Of a stretch of 64,000 nucleotides of DNA, positions 24,195 to 33,036 are shown piece by piece. The notes beneath the pieces are model-generated. The model made no database searches. It saw nothing but the letters and a program-made list of their open reading frames with translations, and was not told where the DNA came from. A program made the position numbers and the translations under genes. Origin of the DNA: JAUSIF01 sp040901465 (GTDB lineage Bacteria; Pseudomonadota; Alphaproteobacteria; Rhizobiales; Xanthobacteraceae); the NCBI GenBank assembly GCA_040901465.1, contig JBBDYN010000032.1, positions 1 to 64,000 on the forward strand, in the 5' to 3' direction. How positions within the stretch are numbered: position 1 is the first letter of the stretch; each line of letters opens with the position of its first letter.

Positions 24195-25301
24195 CTATCG
24201 AGCGTCGCCGCCAGAGCGTTGGGCCCTCGCCCCAAGTTGAAAAGCGCCGTCTTTAGCGAAAGCCGCCGACATTGCCTCCGCAAAAAGCCCTATCGAAGCT
24301 TGCGCTTCGGCCAAACCGAGATTGCCGAAATTCACTTGTAGCGACGCGTGCTCGATCGGCCCGGACAGTTCGAGCCCGCGCCCGATCGCTGCCTTGATCT
24401 CATCCGGCGTGCCGATCCATGCGGCGCCGGATTCGACTTGGCTTTCCGGTGTCACGGCCCTCATGCGCGCGACCGTTTTGTCGTAATCGCGATAGTCCTT
24501 CGACGCCGGACCCGTCGTCCAATCGCTCACCGCCTCCGCGATCGCGCGCAAATAGGAATCGAACGGAGCGAACGCGATCTCGCGCGCCCGGCGCGCATCC
24601 TCATGGCAGAACATGTGGAAGGCCACCATGACCTCCCCGTTGCCTGGATGGCCGGCATCGCGCCACGCTTTGCGGTAGACCTCGAGCAATCCCCTGATCT
24701 TCTGCCCGAACGGGATCGCCATCAGCGCGTAGCCATGGCGCCCGGCGAATTCGAATGACTCCTCGGTCTGCACCGCTGCGACATAGAATTTCGGGCGTGG
24801 CTTCTGCGTCGGCCGCGGCAGCGACGTCGTGTTCTCGATCGAATGGAATTGGCCGCGATGCGTGACGTTTTCCTGCGTTAGCAGCAACTCGACTTGCTCA
24901 AGTCCCTCGCGGAAGCGCGCCTGCGATTCATTCGGTGAAATGCCGAAACGCCGGAATTCATGCGGCAGGAAGGCACGCGCAAAGCCCACGTCGAGCCGGC
25001 CACCGGAGATCGCGTCGAGCATGCCGATCTCGCCCGCGAGCTTGAGTGGATGATTGAATACCGGCAGCACCGCGCCGGTGACGAGCCGCATCGTCTTGGT
25101 GCGTTGGGACAGTGCGGCAAGAAACAGGATCGGATTGGGACTGATGCCGCCATAGCGCTCGAAATAATGCTCGACCGTGCGCGCGTGCGTGTAGCCGAGG
25201 CGCTCCGCCTCCTCCGCCAACGCGAGCGATTCCGCGAAATATACATCCGCCGGCTTTTCGCTGGCCGTGACGACCGGAAAGAACTGCACCCCGAATTGCA
25301 T
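24195..25301 (-). CDS. LLM-class flavin-dependent oxidoreductase
   Basis: About 368 residues from ATG 25301 (MQFGVQFFPVV); an upstream extension of the frame has no family similarity. Luciferase-like monooxygenase barrel: EAERLGYTHARTVEHYF, LTGAVLPVFNHPLKLAGE-type stretch (here VTGAVLPVFNHPLKLAGE), DAISGGRLDVGFARAFLPHE, and GTPDEIKAAI near the C-terminus. These use FMNH2 or F420 to oxygenate or oxidise organic substrates. It sits between a binding protein and a divergent acyl-CoA-ligase-like gene, suggesting a catabolic role. Confidence 0.9.
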   Translation of the reverse strand: MQFGVQFFPVVTASEKPADVYFAESLALAEEAERLGYTHARTVEHYFERYGGISPNPILFLAALSQRTKTMRLVTGAVLPVFNHPLKLAGEIGMLDAISGGRLDVGFARAFLPHEFRRFGISPNESQARFREGLEQVELLLTQENVTHRGQFHSIENTTSLPRPTQKPRPKFYVAAVQTEESFEFAGRHGYALMAIPFGQKIRGLLEVYRKAWRDAGHPGNGEVMVAFHMFCHEDARRAREIAFAPFDSYLRAIAEAVSDWTTGPASKDYRDYDKTVARMRAVTPESQVESGAAWIGTPDEIKAAIGRGLELSGPIEHASLQVNFGNLGLAEAQASIGLFAEAMSAAFAKDGAFQLGARAQRSGGDAR

Positions 25302-25442
25302 GGTTCGAACTTTCTCGCCGCCGCTGGGCGGCCTTGCGGAAGCGTATCGGCAGCTATTGATCTGTCCAACGTTCAATTACAAGATCGATGCGGTGCGAAT
25401 GCTTGTGTTCGCATACCACCGGGAGCGAATCAGGGAATTGCG

Positions 25443-26732
25443 ATGGACCTGAAGTGGCCTCGCTCGCAGTCGGATCTCGAGCGCATCCAGCGCGAGGGCA
25501 AGCGCCGCGCAGTCGAGATCGCGCTCCGGGCGCCATTCTTCAAGGACCGCCTCAAGGGAATCGATCTCGATCGCCTGGACGATCCGGCGGTTTGGCGAAG
25601 GATCCCGCTCCTGACCAAGGACGAACTGCGCCAGATTCCGCCGGACCAATACCACGAGCAGTTTTGCGCCTCGCCGCGCAGCGACGTCGTGGAATATTGG
25701 CGCTCGGGCGGCGTGACCGGCCGGCCGCTCTTTTACCCGCGTTCGGCCGTGGACATGGACTACAGCATCCTTTGCTTCCGCCGCGCCTTCCAGGTGATCG
25801 GCGCGACCAAGGACGACATGGTGCATGTGTCCTTCCCACTCGGCATCCACCCCGTTGCGCATCTCTATGCGCGTGCCGCCGAGGACCTCGGGATCGGCAC
25901 CATCTGGTGCGGCTCTGGAGGCAACACGCCGTCGCTGATGCAACTGGAATTGATCCGCGACCTGAAGCCGACCATCTGGGCCGGCATGGCGAGCTACGGC
26001 ATTCACCTCGCCAATCTTGCCGAGACGAACGGATTCGACCTTTCCAAATGCTCTGTCCGCAAGATCATCGTCGCCGCGGAACCGCTCTCCCCCGCCAAGC
26101 GCCAGAAGCTCGAGCGCTCCTGGGGCGCCCAAGTCTCGGACGAATTCGGCATGACCGAGGGCGCGCTCGTTTCGGTCCAACCGCTCGATCGCGACGACCT
26201 CCTCGTCTGGACCGACATGTTCTATTGCGAAGTCGTCGACGAGAAATCCGGCGAACCGGTGCCCGAGGGAACCGTCGGCTCCCTCGTCGTGACGCCGCTC
26301 TTCAACAACAACGTGACGCCGTTCCTGCGCTGGTATTCCGGCGATCTCATCAGCATGAGCGGGCCGATCGGCGGCGATCAGCCATGGTCCATGTTCCCCA
26401 CCATGCGCCACGCCCGCCGCACCGTCGGCTTCTTCAAGGTGCGCGGCGTCAACATCAATCACAACGAGCTGGAAGACGTGATGTTTTACAACGAGAGCAT
26501 CACTGACTTTAAGGCCGAGGTCTACAATTCCGAAAAGGGTCTCGACGTCCTTCGCCTGCTGATCGAGCCACGCAAGGGTGTCGATCGCGATGCGCTTCGG
26601 CGCGGCATCGGCGAGAGCATCGCGAAGACGTTCGAGGTGAAGCCGGAAGTGACGTTTCTCGAATCCGGAACGCTCGGCAAGGAATTCGAGGCAAGCATCA
26701 AGGCCGCCCGCTTCGTCGACAAGAGGGGTTGA
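25443..26732 (+). CDS. PaaK-like AMP-forming ligase
   Basis: 429 residues from ATG 25443; the open frame runs far upstream but that part is antisense to the LLM gene. Phenylacetate-CoA-ligase-like: RIPLLTKDELRQIPPDQY, YWRSGGVTGRPLFYPRS (the phosphate-binding loop), VSDEFGMTEGALVSVQ and RWYSGDLISMSG, and a short C-terminal domain (FFKVRGVNINHNELEDVMF). Expected reaction: activation of an aryl or other carboxylic acid to an acyl adenylate, then CoA ester. It starts a two-gene unit with the methyltransferase 3 bases downstream. Confidence 0.88.
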   Translation: MDLKWPRSQSDLERIQREGKRRAVEIALRAPFFKDRLKGIDLDRLDDPAVWRRIPLLTKDELRQIPPDQYHEQFCASPRSDVVEYWRSGGVTGRPLFYPRSAVDMDYSILCFRRAFQVIGATKDDMVHVSFPLGIHPVAHLYARAAEDLGIGTIWCGSGGNTPSLMQLELIRDLKPTIWAGMASYGIHLANLAETNGFDLSKCSVRKIIVAAEPLSPAKRQKLERSWGAQVSDEFGMTEGALVSVQPLDRDDLLVWTDMFYCEVVDEKSGEPVPEGTVGSLVVTPLFNNNVTPFLRWYSGDLISMSGPIGGDQPWSMFPTMRHARRTVGFFKVRGVNINHNELEDVMFYNESITDFKAEVYNSEKGLDVLRLLIEPRKGVDRDALRRGIGESIAKTFEVKPEVTFLESGTLGKEFEASIKAARFVDKRG

Positions 26733-26734
26733 GG

Positions 26735-27868
26735 ATGCAGCGCGCGAACCCGAGTCGTGCCGCCGGCCGCGACGAAACGCTTCCCTTCCGCGCCGATCAT
26801 GTCGGCAGCCTTCTGCGCCCGCAGGAATTGAAGGACGCCGCCCGCGATTTTCACGGCAAGAAGATCGACGAAGAAAAATTTCGCGAGATTCAGGATCGTT
26901 GCATCCGTGAAGCCGTGACGATGCAAGAAGACGTTGGCCTGCAATCCATCACCGATGGCGAATTTCGCCGTGGCTCCTGGTTTCTCGGCTTCATCGAGGC
27001 GATCGACGGCCTCACCACCGCCCCGTCGCTGTTTGGCTTCTACGACGACGACGGTGGCCACGCGTCCTTTCAGACCGCCTACGTCTCTGGAAAGCTCAAG
27101 CGCAGGCGCGGCATCGCGACCGACGAATTCAGGTTCGTTCGTTCGATCACCCAGGCGACGCCGAAGGTGACCATGCCGACGCCAAGCCTCGTCCATTTCT
27201 TTCGTGGCAATGAGGCCGTGGATCGCTCGGCCTATCCCGACTTGAACCAGTTCTGGTCGGACTTGATCGCGATCTATCGGAAGGAGCTGAAGGACCTCGC
27301 CGCCGTCGGCTGCCGCTACGTGCAGCTCGACGAGGTGCCGTGCGCAATGCTGTGCGATCCCAAGATTCGCGAAGAGGTGCGCAAGCAAGGCGTCGACCCC
27401 GAGCGCCTCGTCGACATCTACATCGATGCGATTAATGCGGCCGTCGCCGGCAAGCCGGCGGGAATGACGATCGCCCTTCACCTCTGCCGCGGCAACTACA
27501 AGGGCCGCTGGATGGCCGAGGGCGGATACGAGGCCGTCGCCGAGAAGCTCTTCAACAAGGCGGCGGTCGACGCCTTCTTCCTGGAATACGATTCGGCTCG
27601 CGCCGGTGGCTTCGAGCCGCTTCGCCTCGTCCCCAATGACAAGCGCGTCGTGCTGGGCCTGATCAGCACCAAGACGCCGGCGCTCGAACCGCTCGACAAC
27701 CTGAAGCGCCGCGTCGAAGAAGCGAGCCGCTTCCTCTCGCTCGATCGCCTGTGCGTGAGCCCGCAGTGCGGTTTCGCCAGCAGCGTCGGCGGCAATCCGC
27801 TCACGATCGACGACGAGCGCAAGAAGTTGCGCCGCGTGGTCGAGCTCGCGGAATCGATTTGGAGCTGA
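26735..27868 (+). CDS. MetE C-terminal-like (cobalamin-independent) methyltransferase family protein
   Basis: 377 residues. UROD/MetE-like barrel: FRADHVGSLLRPQELKDA, GLQSITDGEFRRGSWF, YVQLDEVPCAML, IALHLCRGNYKGRW and SPQCGFASSV. The His-x-Cys and final Cys are the zinc ligands of methionine synthase II and of coenzyme-M-type alkyl transferases. Without the N-terminal MetE half this subfamily often acts on methyl or alkyl thiols rather than making methionine. GGGTTGAGG before the ATG is a good ribosome-binding site, and only 2 bases separate it from the ligase gene. Confidence 0.88.
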   Translation: MQRANPSRAAGRDETLPFRADHVGSLLRPQELKDAARDFHGKKIDEEKFREIQDRCIREAVTMQEDVGLQSITDGEFRRGSWFLGFIEAIDGLTTAPSLFGFYDDDGGHASFQTAYVSGKLKRRRGIATDEFRFVRSITQATPKVTMPTPSLVHFFRGNEAVDRSAYPDLNQFWSDLIAIYRKELKDLAAVGCRYVQLDEVPCAMLCDPKIREEVRKQGVDPERLVDIYIDAINAAVAGKPAGMTIALHLCRGNYKGRWMAEGGYEAVAEKLFNKAAVDAFFLEYDSARAGGFEPLRLVPNDKRVVLGLISTKTPALEPLDNLKRRVEEASRFLSLDRLCVSPQCGFASSVGGNPLTIDDERKKLRRVVELAESIWS

Positions 27869-27877
27869 GAGCGCCGT

Positions 27878-28720
27878 TTAACGCCCGCAGGGCGTCGGCT
27901 TCAGGAGCTCGAGCGTCGTCAATTCGCCACGCAACGCGAAACCGCCGTAGTCGAGCTTGAGCGCACGGCTGATGCCGTTCTCGTAGAGATCGAACGCGAG
28001 CACATAGGCGGGTGTGCGTTCGCCCGCGCCCTGCTCGAAATAGCTCACCGTGACCGGGTAGCGCTTCATCGACGCGATCTCCGGCTTCCGCGCCGGCTCC
28101 TCGAGCGCTTCCCCGCCGCTCACCGCGCTGCCGATGATCGCGAGCGTGTCGTAGACTTTTTTTCCGTCCGGCGCACCGTCAAAAACTTTGGTCTCCAGAA
28201 TTCGCTCGCCGGCCGCACCCGCCGCGAGCAACTTCAGCAAATGCTCGGTCGGCAGCGCAATCGACCCTTTCAGATCGAACGGATTGAATTTGGGCTTGGT
28301 CAGCCGAACGGTGAGGCCGCCGTCCTTCGCGCGCTCCGCGGTCCCATCGACGTCGTCGCGTAGCTCCTGGTTCTGGTAATTCGTCGACTTGAACCGGTAG
28401 TTCTTCGCCGCGCCGTCCTCCCATGTGATGCTGCTAAGGTCGCTCGTCGTTTGACGGCCCTCGCCGCTGTCGAGGCGCGTCACCTGGCGCAGCGTAACCG
28501 CATAGCCTTGGCAGGAGTTGCCGGTCACCTCGAACGCGATGCGGCCATTGGCCCGGTCGATCTTGGTGCTGCTTTTGGAGGCGTCGAGCGAGAGCTCATA
28601 AACTGCCCGGTGCGGCGCGAGCACTGCGCCCTGGGCAGCGGCCTGCCCGGCCGCAGCGACGACGCCGATCATCCCGAGCAGCGGAATCAGGCAACAAGGC
28701 CTCGAATCGAACATTCTCAT
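27878..28720 (-). CDS. eipB: Cell envelope integrity protein EipB (DUF1849)
   Basis: 280 residues from ATG 28720. A signal peptide (MRMFDSRPCCLIPLLGMIGVV...AAAQG) leads to a DUF1849 domain: LAPHRAVYELSLDASK, RIAFEVTGNSCQGYAVTLRQ, SSITWEDGAAKNYRFKS, RYPVTVSYFEQG and a C-terminal TPCGR. EipB of Brucella is a periplasmic spiral beta-barrel protein needed for envelope integrity; its two conserved cysteines form a disulfide, and both (in NSCQG and TPCGR) are here. Divergent from the RidA gene. Confidence 0.92.
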   Translation of the reverse strand: MRMFDSRPCCLIPLLGMIGVVAAAGQAAAQGAVLAPHRAVYELSLDASKSSTKIDRANGRIAFEVTGNSCQGYAVTLRQVTRLDSGEGRQTTSDLSSITWEDGAAKNYRFKSTNYQNQELRDDVDGTAERAKDGGLTVRLTKPKFNPFDLKGSIALPTEHLLKLLAAGAAGERILETKVFDGAPDGKKVYDTLAIIGSAVSGGEALEEPARKPEIASMKRYPVTVSYFEQGAGERTPAYVLAFDLYENGISRALKLDYGGFALRGELTTLELLKPTPCGR

Positions 28721-28873
28721 CCCTCGCCGGTTTGCCGCACGATAAGTCCCGATCGCTGCCGGTACAACTCTCGCCACCTTGATGACCCGTATGGCGAGAA
28801 AGCGGCTAAGGTCGAGTTGCCCCTGCGCCGCACATCGGCCAAGACTGCTGCCGCAAATAATCGGGAGTATGCA

Positions 28874-29338
28874 ATGGCAGGCAAGATTGAGAAACGCCTC
28901 GCGGAACTGGGGATCACGCTGCCGACCCCGCCGGCGCCGGTGGCGAATTACGTTCCGACGGTGCTCTCCGGCTCGCTCCTGTTCTGCTCCGGTCAGGTCT
29001 CCGCTGCCCCCGGCGGCAAGGCCATCAAGGGCAAGCTTGGCGCGGAAGTATCGCTCGAGCAGGGCCAGGAAGCCGCGCGCATCTGCGCGATCAATCTCCT
29101 TGCCCAGGCCAGGGCCGCGCTCGGCGATCTCGACCGCATCAGGCGCTGCGTCCGCCTCGGCGGCTTCATCAATTCGCCGCCGACTTTCGCGCAATTGGCG
29201 GTCGTGATGAACGGCGCGTCCGATCTCTTAGTGCAAGTGCTGGGCGATGCCGGCCGCCACGCCCGCACCACCGTCGGCGTCGCCGAACTGCCGAGCGACG
29301 CTTCCGTCGAAGTCGAAGCCTTGTTCGAGGTCGCTTGA
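28874..29338 (+). CDS. RidA family protein
   Basis: 154 residues. YjgF/RidA-type of the longer alphaproteobacterial subgroup: KRLAELGITLPTPPAPVANY, GSLLFCSGQVSA, CAINLLAQARAALGDLD, VEVEALFEVA. Members hydrolyse reactive enamines or imines, but this subgroup may differ because the catalytic arginine of archetypal RidA is not evident at its usual place. It is followed after 4 bases by the phosphodiesterase gene, a conserved neighbour. Confidence 0.9.
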   Translation: MAGKIEKRLAELGITLPTPPAPVANYVPTVLSGSLLFCSGQVSAAPGGKAIKGKLGAEVSLEQGQEAARICAINLLAQARAALGDLDRIRRCVRLGGFINSPPTFAQLAVVMNGASDLLVQVLGDAGRHARTTVGVAELPSDASVEVEALFEVA

Positions 29339-29342
29339 ACAT

Positions 29343-30083
29343 ATGGCCGGCCTCGATTGGCTGATCGAACGCCCGATCGCGCATCGGGGCCTGCACGGCA
29401 ACGGCATCGTCGAGAACACGCTTGGCGCCGCGGCCGCCGCAGTCGCCGCGAACTACGGGATCGAAGTCGATCTCCAGCTTACCGCTGACAGCGAAGTCGT
29501 CGTCTTTCACGACACGGCGCTCGATCGGCTGACCACCGGCAAGGGGCCGCTCGCAGCCCTCCCACTCGCCGAACTGAAGAAGCTCACGTTCCCCGCCGGC
29601 CCGGAGCGAATTCCGACCTTGCAGGAGCTGCTCGACACGGTGGCGGGCAGAACGCCGCTCGTGCTCGAATTGAAAAGTGAATGGAACGGAGACCTGCGCC
29701 TTGTCGAATGCGTCGCCAAGGTACTGACCGGCTATGCCGGGCCGGTCGCTGCCATGTCCTTTGATCCGGAACTGGTCGTGGCGCTCCAGACTCAAGCGCC
29801 GGGCTTGCCGCGCGGCATCGTCGCCGAGCGCTACTACGACGATCCTGAGTGGAAGACGCTCTCGTGGAAGCGAAAATTCACCCTCGGCAATCTCCTGCAC
29901 TTCAATCGCACCAAGCCGCATTTCGTCGCATACTATGTGCGCGATCTGCCGGCGCTCGCGCCGCTCCTCGCGCGCCACGCGCTCGGTATGAAACTGCTGA
30001 CCTGGACCGTGCGTTCCGAAGCCGAACGGGCGCGTGCGCGCTGGTGGGCGAACCAGGTGATTTTCGAGGGCTTTCGGCCTTAG
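29343..30083 (+). CDS. Glycerophosphodiester phosphodiesterase
   Basis: 246 residues. GDPD TIM-barrel: IAHRGLHGN (catalytic His-Arg), ENTLGAAAAA, EVDLQLTADSEVVVFHD with the metal-binding acids and second histidine, LVLELKSEW, and LTWTVRS near the C-terminus. It cleaves glycerophosphodiesters from phospholipid turnover into glycerol 3-phosphate and alcohol. No signal peptide, so cytoplasmic. In related genomes the next gene is the GNAT gene found here at 33037; a 2.9-kb block lies between. Confidence 0.92.
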   Translation: MAGLDWLIERPIAHRGLHGNGIVENTLGAAAAAVAANYGIEVDLQLTADSEVVVFHDTALDRLTTGKGPLAALPLAELKKLTFPAGPERIPTLQELLDTVAGRTPLVLELKSEWNGDLRLVECVAKVLTGYAGPVAAMSFDPELVVALQTQAPGLPRGIVAERYYDDPEWKTLSWKRKFTLGNLLHFNRTKPHFVAYYVRDLPALAPLLARHALGMKLLTWTVRSEAERARARWWANQVIFEGFRP

Positions 30084-30155
30084 TTGGGAGAGCTCGCACT
30101 GAACCGATGTCACTCACTGCTGGACGAGAAGGACGCCTCGCACTGTTGGAGTGCG

Positions 30156-30731
30156 CTACCTTGGTGTCGGGGATAGCGCCGCGACTGCCGGTGCCGGTTC
30201 CGGAGGCGTATGTGCAACGTTCAGCACCATCGAAACCCACGTGAAGTAACCGATGATGCCGACCAAATCGATCACGCCACGCTCCCCGAACGCCTCGACC
30301 GCCGCACGGTACGTTTCGTCGCACACCCCGCGGTAGAAGGCGAGTTCGCAGGCAAAGTCGTAGACGAGCGCTTCTTCCGTCGACATGCCATCTGGCCGCG
30401 CGCCGTCGCGCAGCGCATCGATGGTCGATTGCTGTGTACCGGCCTTCAACGCCAGGGGCACGTGTGTGTGCCACTCGAACTGCTGAGTCCAATGGCGCGC
30501 GACCACCAAGGTAGCGAACTCGCTGATGCGGGGCTGCAGCGTACTGTCGAAGCGGAGATACTCGCCGACCTTCTGCAAGCGCGCCATAAGGTCCGGGCTG
30601 CGCAGCAGCGGAATGAAGGGGCCCTTCACGCCCTTGCGCGGGCCGGCGATCAGTTCCGCTGCCGCCGCTCTCTGGACGGCATCCATCTGGTCGTCGGGTA
30701 ATGGCGGCATGCGATCTTTCAGCGGTTTCAT
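30156..30731 (-). CDS. Carboxymuconolactone decarboxylase family protein
   Basis: 191 residues. AhpD/CMD-like helical fold: RISEFATLVVARHWTQQFEW followed by HTHVPLALKAGTQQSTIDAL, and EALVYDFACELAFYRGVCDE. The CxxC peroxidatic motif of AhpD is missing, so it is closer to the γ-carboxymuconolactone decarboxylase group; the substrate is unknown. Its start overlaps the stop of the MFS gene (ATGA), so the two are one operon transcribed away from the LysR gene. Confidence 0.85.
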   Translation of the reverse strand: MKPLKDRMPPLPDDQMDAVQRAAAAELIAGPRKGVKGPFIPLLRSPDLMARLQKVGEYLRFDSTLQPRISEFATLVVARHWTQQFEWHTHVPLALKAGTQQSTIDALRDGARPDGMSTEEALVYDFACELAFYRGVCDETYRAAVEAFGERGVIDLVGIIGYFTWVSMVLNVAHTPPEPAPAVAALSPTPR

Positions 30732-31912
30732 TTAGGACTCCTGGTGGCTGAGTTTGTGTTGTTCTGCTGCCCCGTCGTTTCCGAGCCTGGCAGCAGGGCC
30801 AGTGCTGCAAAGAACAGCAAGGCAGCGGCAAGCAGGCTGGGTCCGCGAATCGCTTCGGCAGCCGAGTCGGCCGCTGTGACGGTCAGGGGCCCTGCCAGTT
30901 GGCCGGTAGCGAAGGCCGCAGTCATTGCGGCCATGAGTCGTGGTGCGGATCGTCCGCCGATGCGCCGCGCCTCCTGCATGCCGGCCATCGTGATCACCAT
31001 GAAGGTGCCACCCACGCACACCGCCGAGACGATCATGGAAAGAAGGGTCATCTGGACAGCGGGCAGGACCACACCGGCAGCCATGATCATCTGTCCAAGC
31101 GCCCACGAGCGACGTGGCGCGAAATTTCCAAGCACTACGGCAGCGACTACCGTCGAGGTCGCCGCGGCAAGGCCGAATACCGGCCAAGTCCAACCGAACA
31201 CCGTAGGATCGTTGACCAGCGCGCGAGCGGCTGCCGGCAAGAAAGTGGCAGGAATGATGTAGCCGAAGCCGAAAGCGCCATAGCAAGCAATCAGTCGCCA
31301 GGCGGTGCGATCGAGACCGCTAGGCGCAGCCGCCCGCAGCGCCGTCGCTGAAGGCGCCGTGTCTGTAATTGAACACGCTACAAACAACGCGACCAGGGAA
31401 GCGGCGCCCCCGAGGACCAGCCAGCCGAGCGCCGGCGCAAGGCCCATGGTGCCGATCACAAATACCGCCAAGCCTGCGACCAAGATGCCGGTGCCCACAC
31501 CGGCAAACACCCACCCCGACCAAGTTGACCGCTGATGCGCAGCGAGCACGGCCAGGGCCCACGCAGAGACCCCCACTAGCACAAACGCACTGGCGACACC
31601 GGCGACCAGTCGCAGCCCCAACCAGGCCAGGAAAGAGGAAGTGAACGCCATCGCCAGTGTCGACACAGCCACCGCCACAAGACCGAGCCGGGTTGCATCG
31701 GCAGGCCGTGGATTCACCGCGAACGACAGCAGCGCGCCGAGCAGATAGCCGACGTAGTTTGCACTGGCCAGGTAACCGCCCTGCGGAAGCGATACCGAAC
31801 CGTGGGCCTGCATCAGCGGCAGCATTGGAGTGAACGCGAACCGCCCGATACCCATCGCTGCCGCCAACCCGATCAGTCCGATCAACGCAGCGCGCTGTGC
31901 TCCTTCCTTCAT
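30728..31912 (-). CDS. MFS transporter, YbfB/YjiJ family
   Basis: 394 residues with about 12 hydrophobic helices. The start GLIGLAAAMGIGRFAFTPML followed by PLMQAHGSVSLPQGGYLAS is the signature of the YbfB/YjiJ family, transporters with unknown substrate (some relatives export drugs or aromatic acids). It is divergent from the LysR gene across 123 bases holding a dyad. Base composition is slightly less GC-rich than flanking genes. Confidence 0.9.
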   Translation of the reverse strand: MKEGAQRAALIGLIGLAAAMGIGRFAFTPMLPLMQAHGSVSLPQGGYLASANYVGYLLGALLSFAVNPRPADATRLGLVAVAVSTLAMAFTSSFLAWLGLRLVAGVASAFVLVGVSAWALAVLAAHQRSTWSGWVFAGVGTGILVAGLAVFVIGTMGLAPALGWLVLGGAASLVALFVACSITDTAPSATALRAAAPSGLDRTAWRLIACYGAFGFGYIIPATFLPAAARALVNDPTVFGWTWPVFGLAAATSTVVAAVVLGNFAPRRSWALGQMIMAAGVVLPAVQMTLLSMIVSAVCVGGTFMVITMAGMQEARRIGGRSAPRLMAAMTAAFATGQLAGPLTVTAADSAAEAIRGPSLLAAALLFFAALALLPGSETTGQQNNTNSATRSPK

Positions 31913-31951
31913 GGATGGTCAGTCTAGACAAGCACTATGTTCTTGAATAAT

Positions 31952-31974
31952 GAATAAACGAGAAGTAGTTATTC
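31952..31974. promoter_or_regulatory. Candidate LysR-type operator
   Basis: GAATAA at 31952-31957 and TTATTC at 31969-31974 form a perfect inverted repeat separated by exactly 11 bases in the MFS/LysR divergent interval. LysR-type regulators bind dyads with T-N11-A cores, so this is a good candidate for the site used by the adjacent regulator. AT-rich sequence around it also suits promoters. Confidence 0.5.
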
Positions 31975-32035
31975 TTGGATGGAGAATACCTGCAGCGCAG
32001 CGGACGGTGCGCGTCAGTCCCAGCGAGAATGAAAG

Positions 32036-32938
32036 ATGGATATATCTGACCTGCTGATTTTCAAAACCGTAGCCGAAGAGGGCGGTATCCTCCGGGCAGC
32101 GCGCAAGTTGCACCGCGTGCAATCGAGCGTGACGACCCGAATCAAGCAGCTTGAGACTTCGATCGGCACTCAGCTGTTCTTTCGCGAGCGCCAACGGCTG
32201 GTACTGTCCCCGAACGGCGAATCTCTGCTGGTCTATGCCGATAAGCTGCTGCGCCTGATCGAAGAGGCGCGCATTGCCGTCTCAGGGCAGCCGCCTTCCG
32301 GAGCGCTTCGCCTCGGTGCCCTGGAAAGCACCAGCGCCAGTCGGCTGCCGGCCGTGCTGGCGCGCTTTCACGGGGCGTTCCCAAACGTCCGGGTGGAGCT
32401 GCAAACCGGCACCAACGACGCGCTCACCGCTGCAGTTAAGGACCGTCGGCTCGACGCTGCGTTCGTGGCCGAGGCACCCACCGACAAGGCGCTGGCGTCC
32501 TTGCCGCTGTTCCGAGAGAAGCTGGTGATCATTTCGTCGCCTGGTCACCGGCGGGTGAGCGGCCCGCGAGATGTCCGCGACGATTCGATTATCGCCTTCC
32601 CGAACGGCTGCGCGTATCGCCGCGTCGTGGAGCGCTGGCTTGGTGGCAAGGGCCTCGCCACGGTACGCATCTTGGAGTTGAGTTCATATCACGCGATCGT
32701 TGCCTGTGTCGCCTCGGGAACCGGTGTCGCCGTGTTGCCGGAGTCGGTACTCGAAGTCGTAAGTACCGACGAAGTGGCGTGTCACCCTTTGCCGACGGTG
32801 CTTGCGGAGATAGTCACGCCGCTGATCTGGCGAGCCGCGGAGGCATCACCGTCAGTAATCGCTTTGCATGAGTTGCTCAACGTCGAACGCAAGGCGCTCA
32901 GGCATGCCCGACCCAGCAGCGGTCGCCTCAAGTCCTAG
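32036..32938 (+). CDS. LysR family transcriptional regulator
   Basis: 300 residues. N-terminal winged helix-turn-helix: DLLIFKTVAEEGGILRAARK, then LHRVQSSVTTRIKQLE, FFRERQRLVLSPNGESLL. The rest is the type II periplasmic-binding-like effector domain (GALRLGALESTSASRLPAVL; GVAVLPESVLEVV). Divergent from the MFS/CMD operon, so most likely its regulator, responding to the transported or degraded compound. Effector unknown. Confidence 0.92.
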   Translation: MDISDLLIFKTVAEEGGILRAARKLHRVQSSVTTRIKQLETSIGTQLFFRERQRLVLSPNGESLLVYADKLLRLIEEARIAVSGQPPSGALRLGALESTSASRLPAVLARFHGAFPNVRVELQTGTNDALTAAVKDRRLDAAFVAEAPTDKALASLPLFREKLVIISSPGHRRVSGPRDVRDDSIIAFPNGCAYRRVVERWLGGKGLATVRILELSSYHAIVACVASGTGVAVLPESVLEVVSTDEVACHPLPTVLAEIVTPLIWRAAEASPSVIALHELLNVERKALRHARPSSGRLKS

Positions 32939-32972
32939 CTGGATTGGCTCTGCTTTGGATTTGCGCGACCTT

Positions 32973-32994
32973 ATATTTGCAACATATTTGCAAC
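32973..32994 (+). repeat. 11-bp tandem direct repeat before the GNAT gene
   Basis: ATATTTGCAAC occurs twice with no spacer (32973-32983 and 32984-32994), about one helical turn apart, in the AT-rich interval between the LysR gene and the GNAT gene. It might be a regulator site or a scar at the border of the inserted LysR/MFS block. Confidence 0.6.
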
Positions 32995-33036
32995 CAGCGG
33001 CGCACACACAATATTTAGTTCCCTGATGGCATCCTG

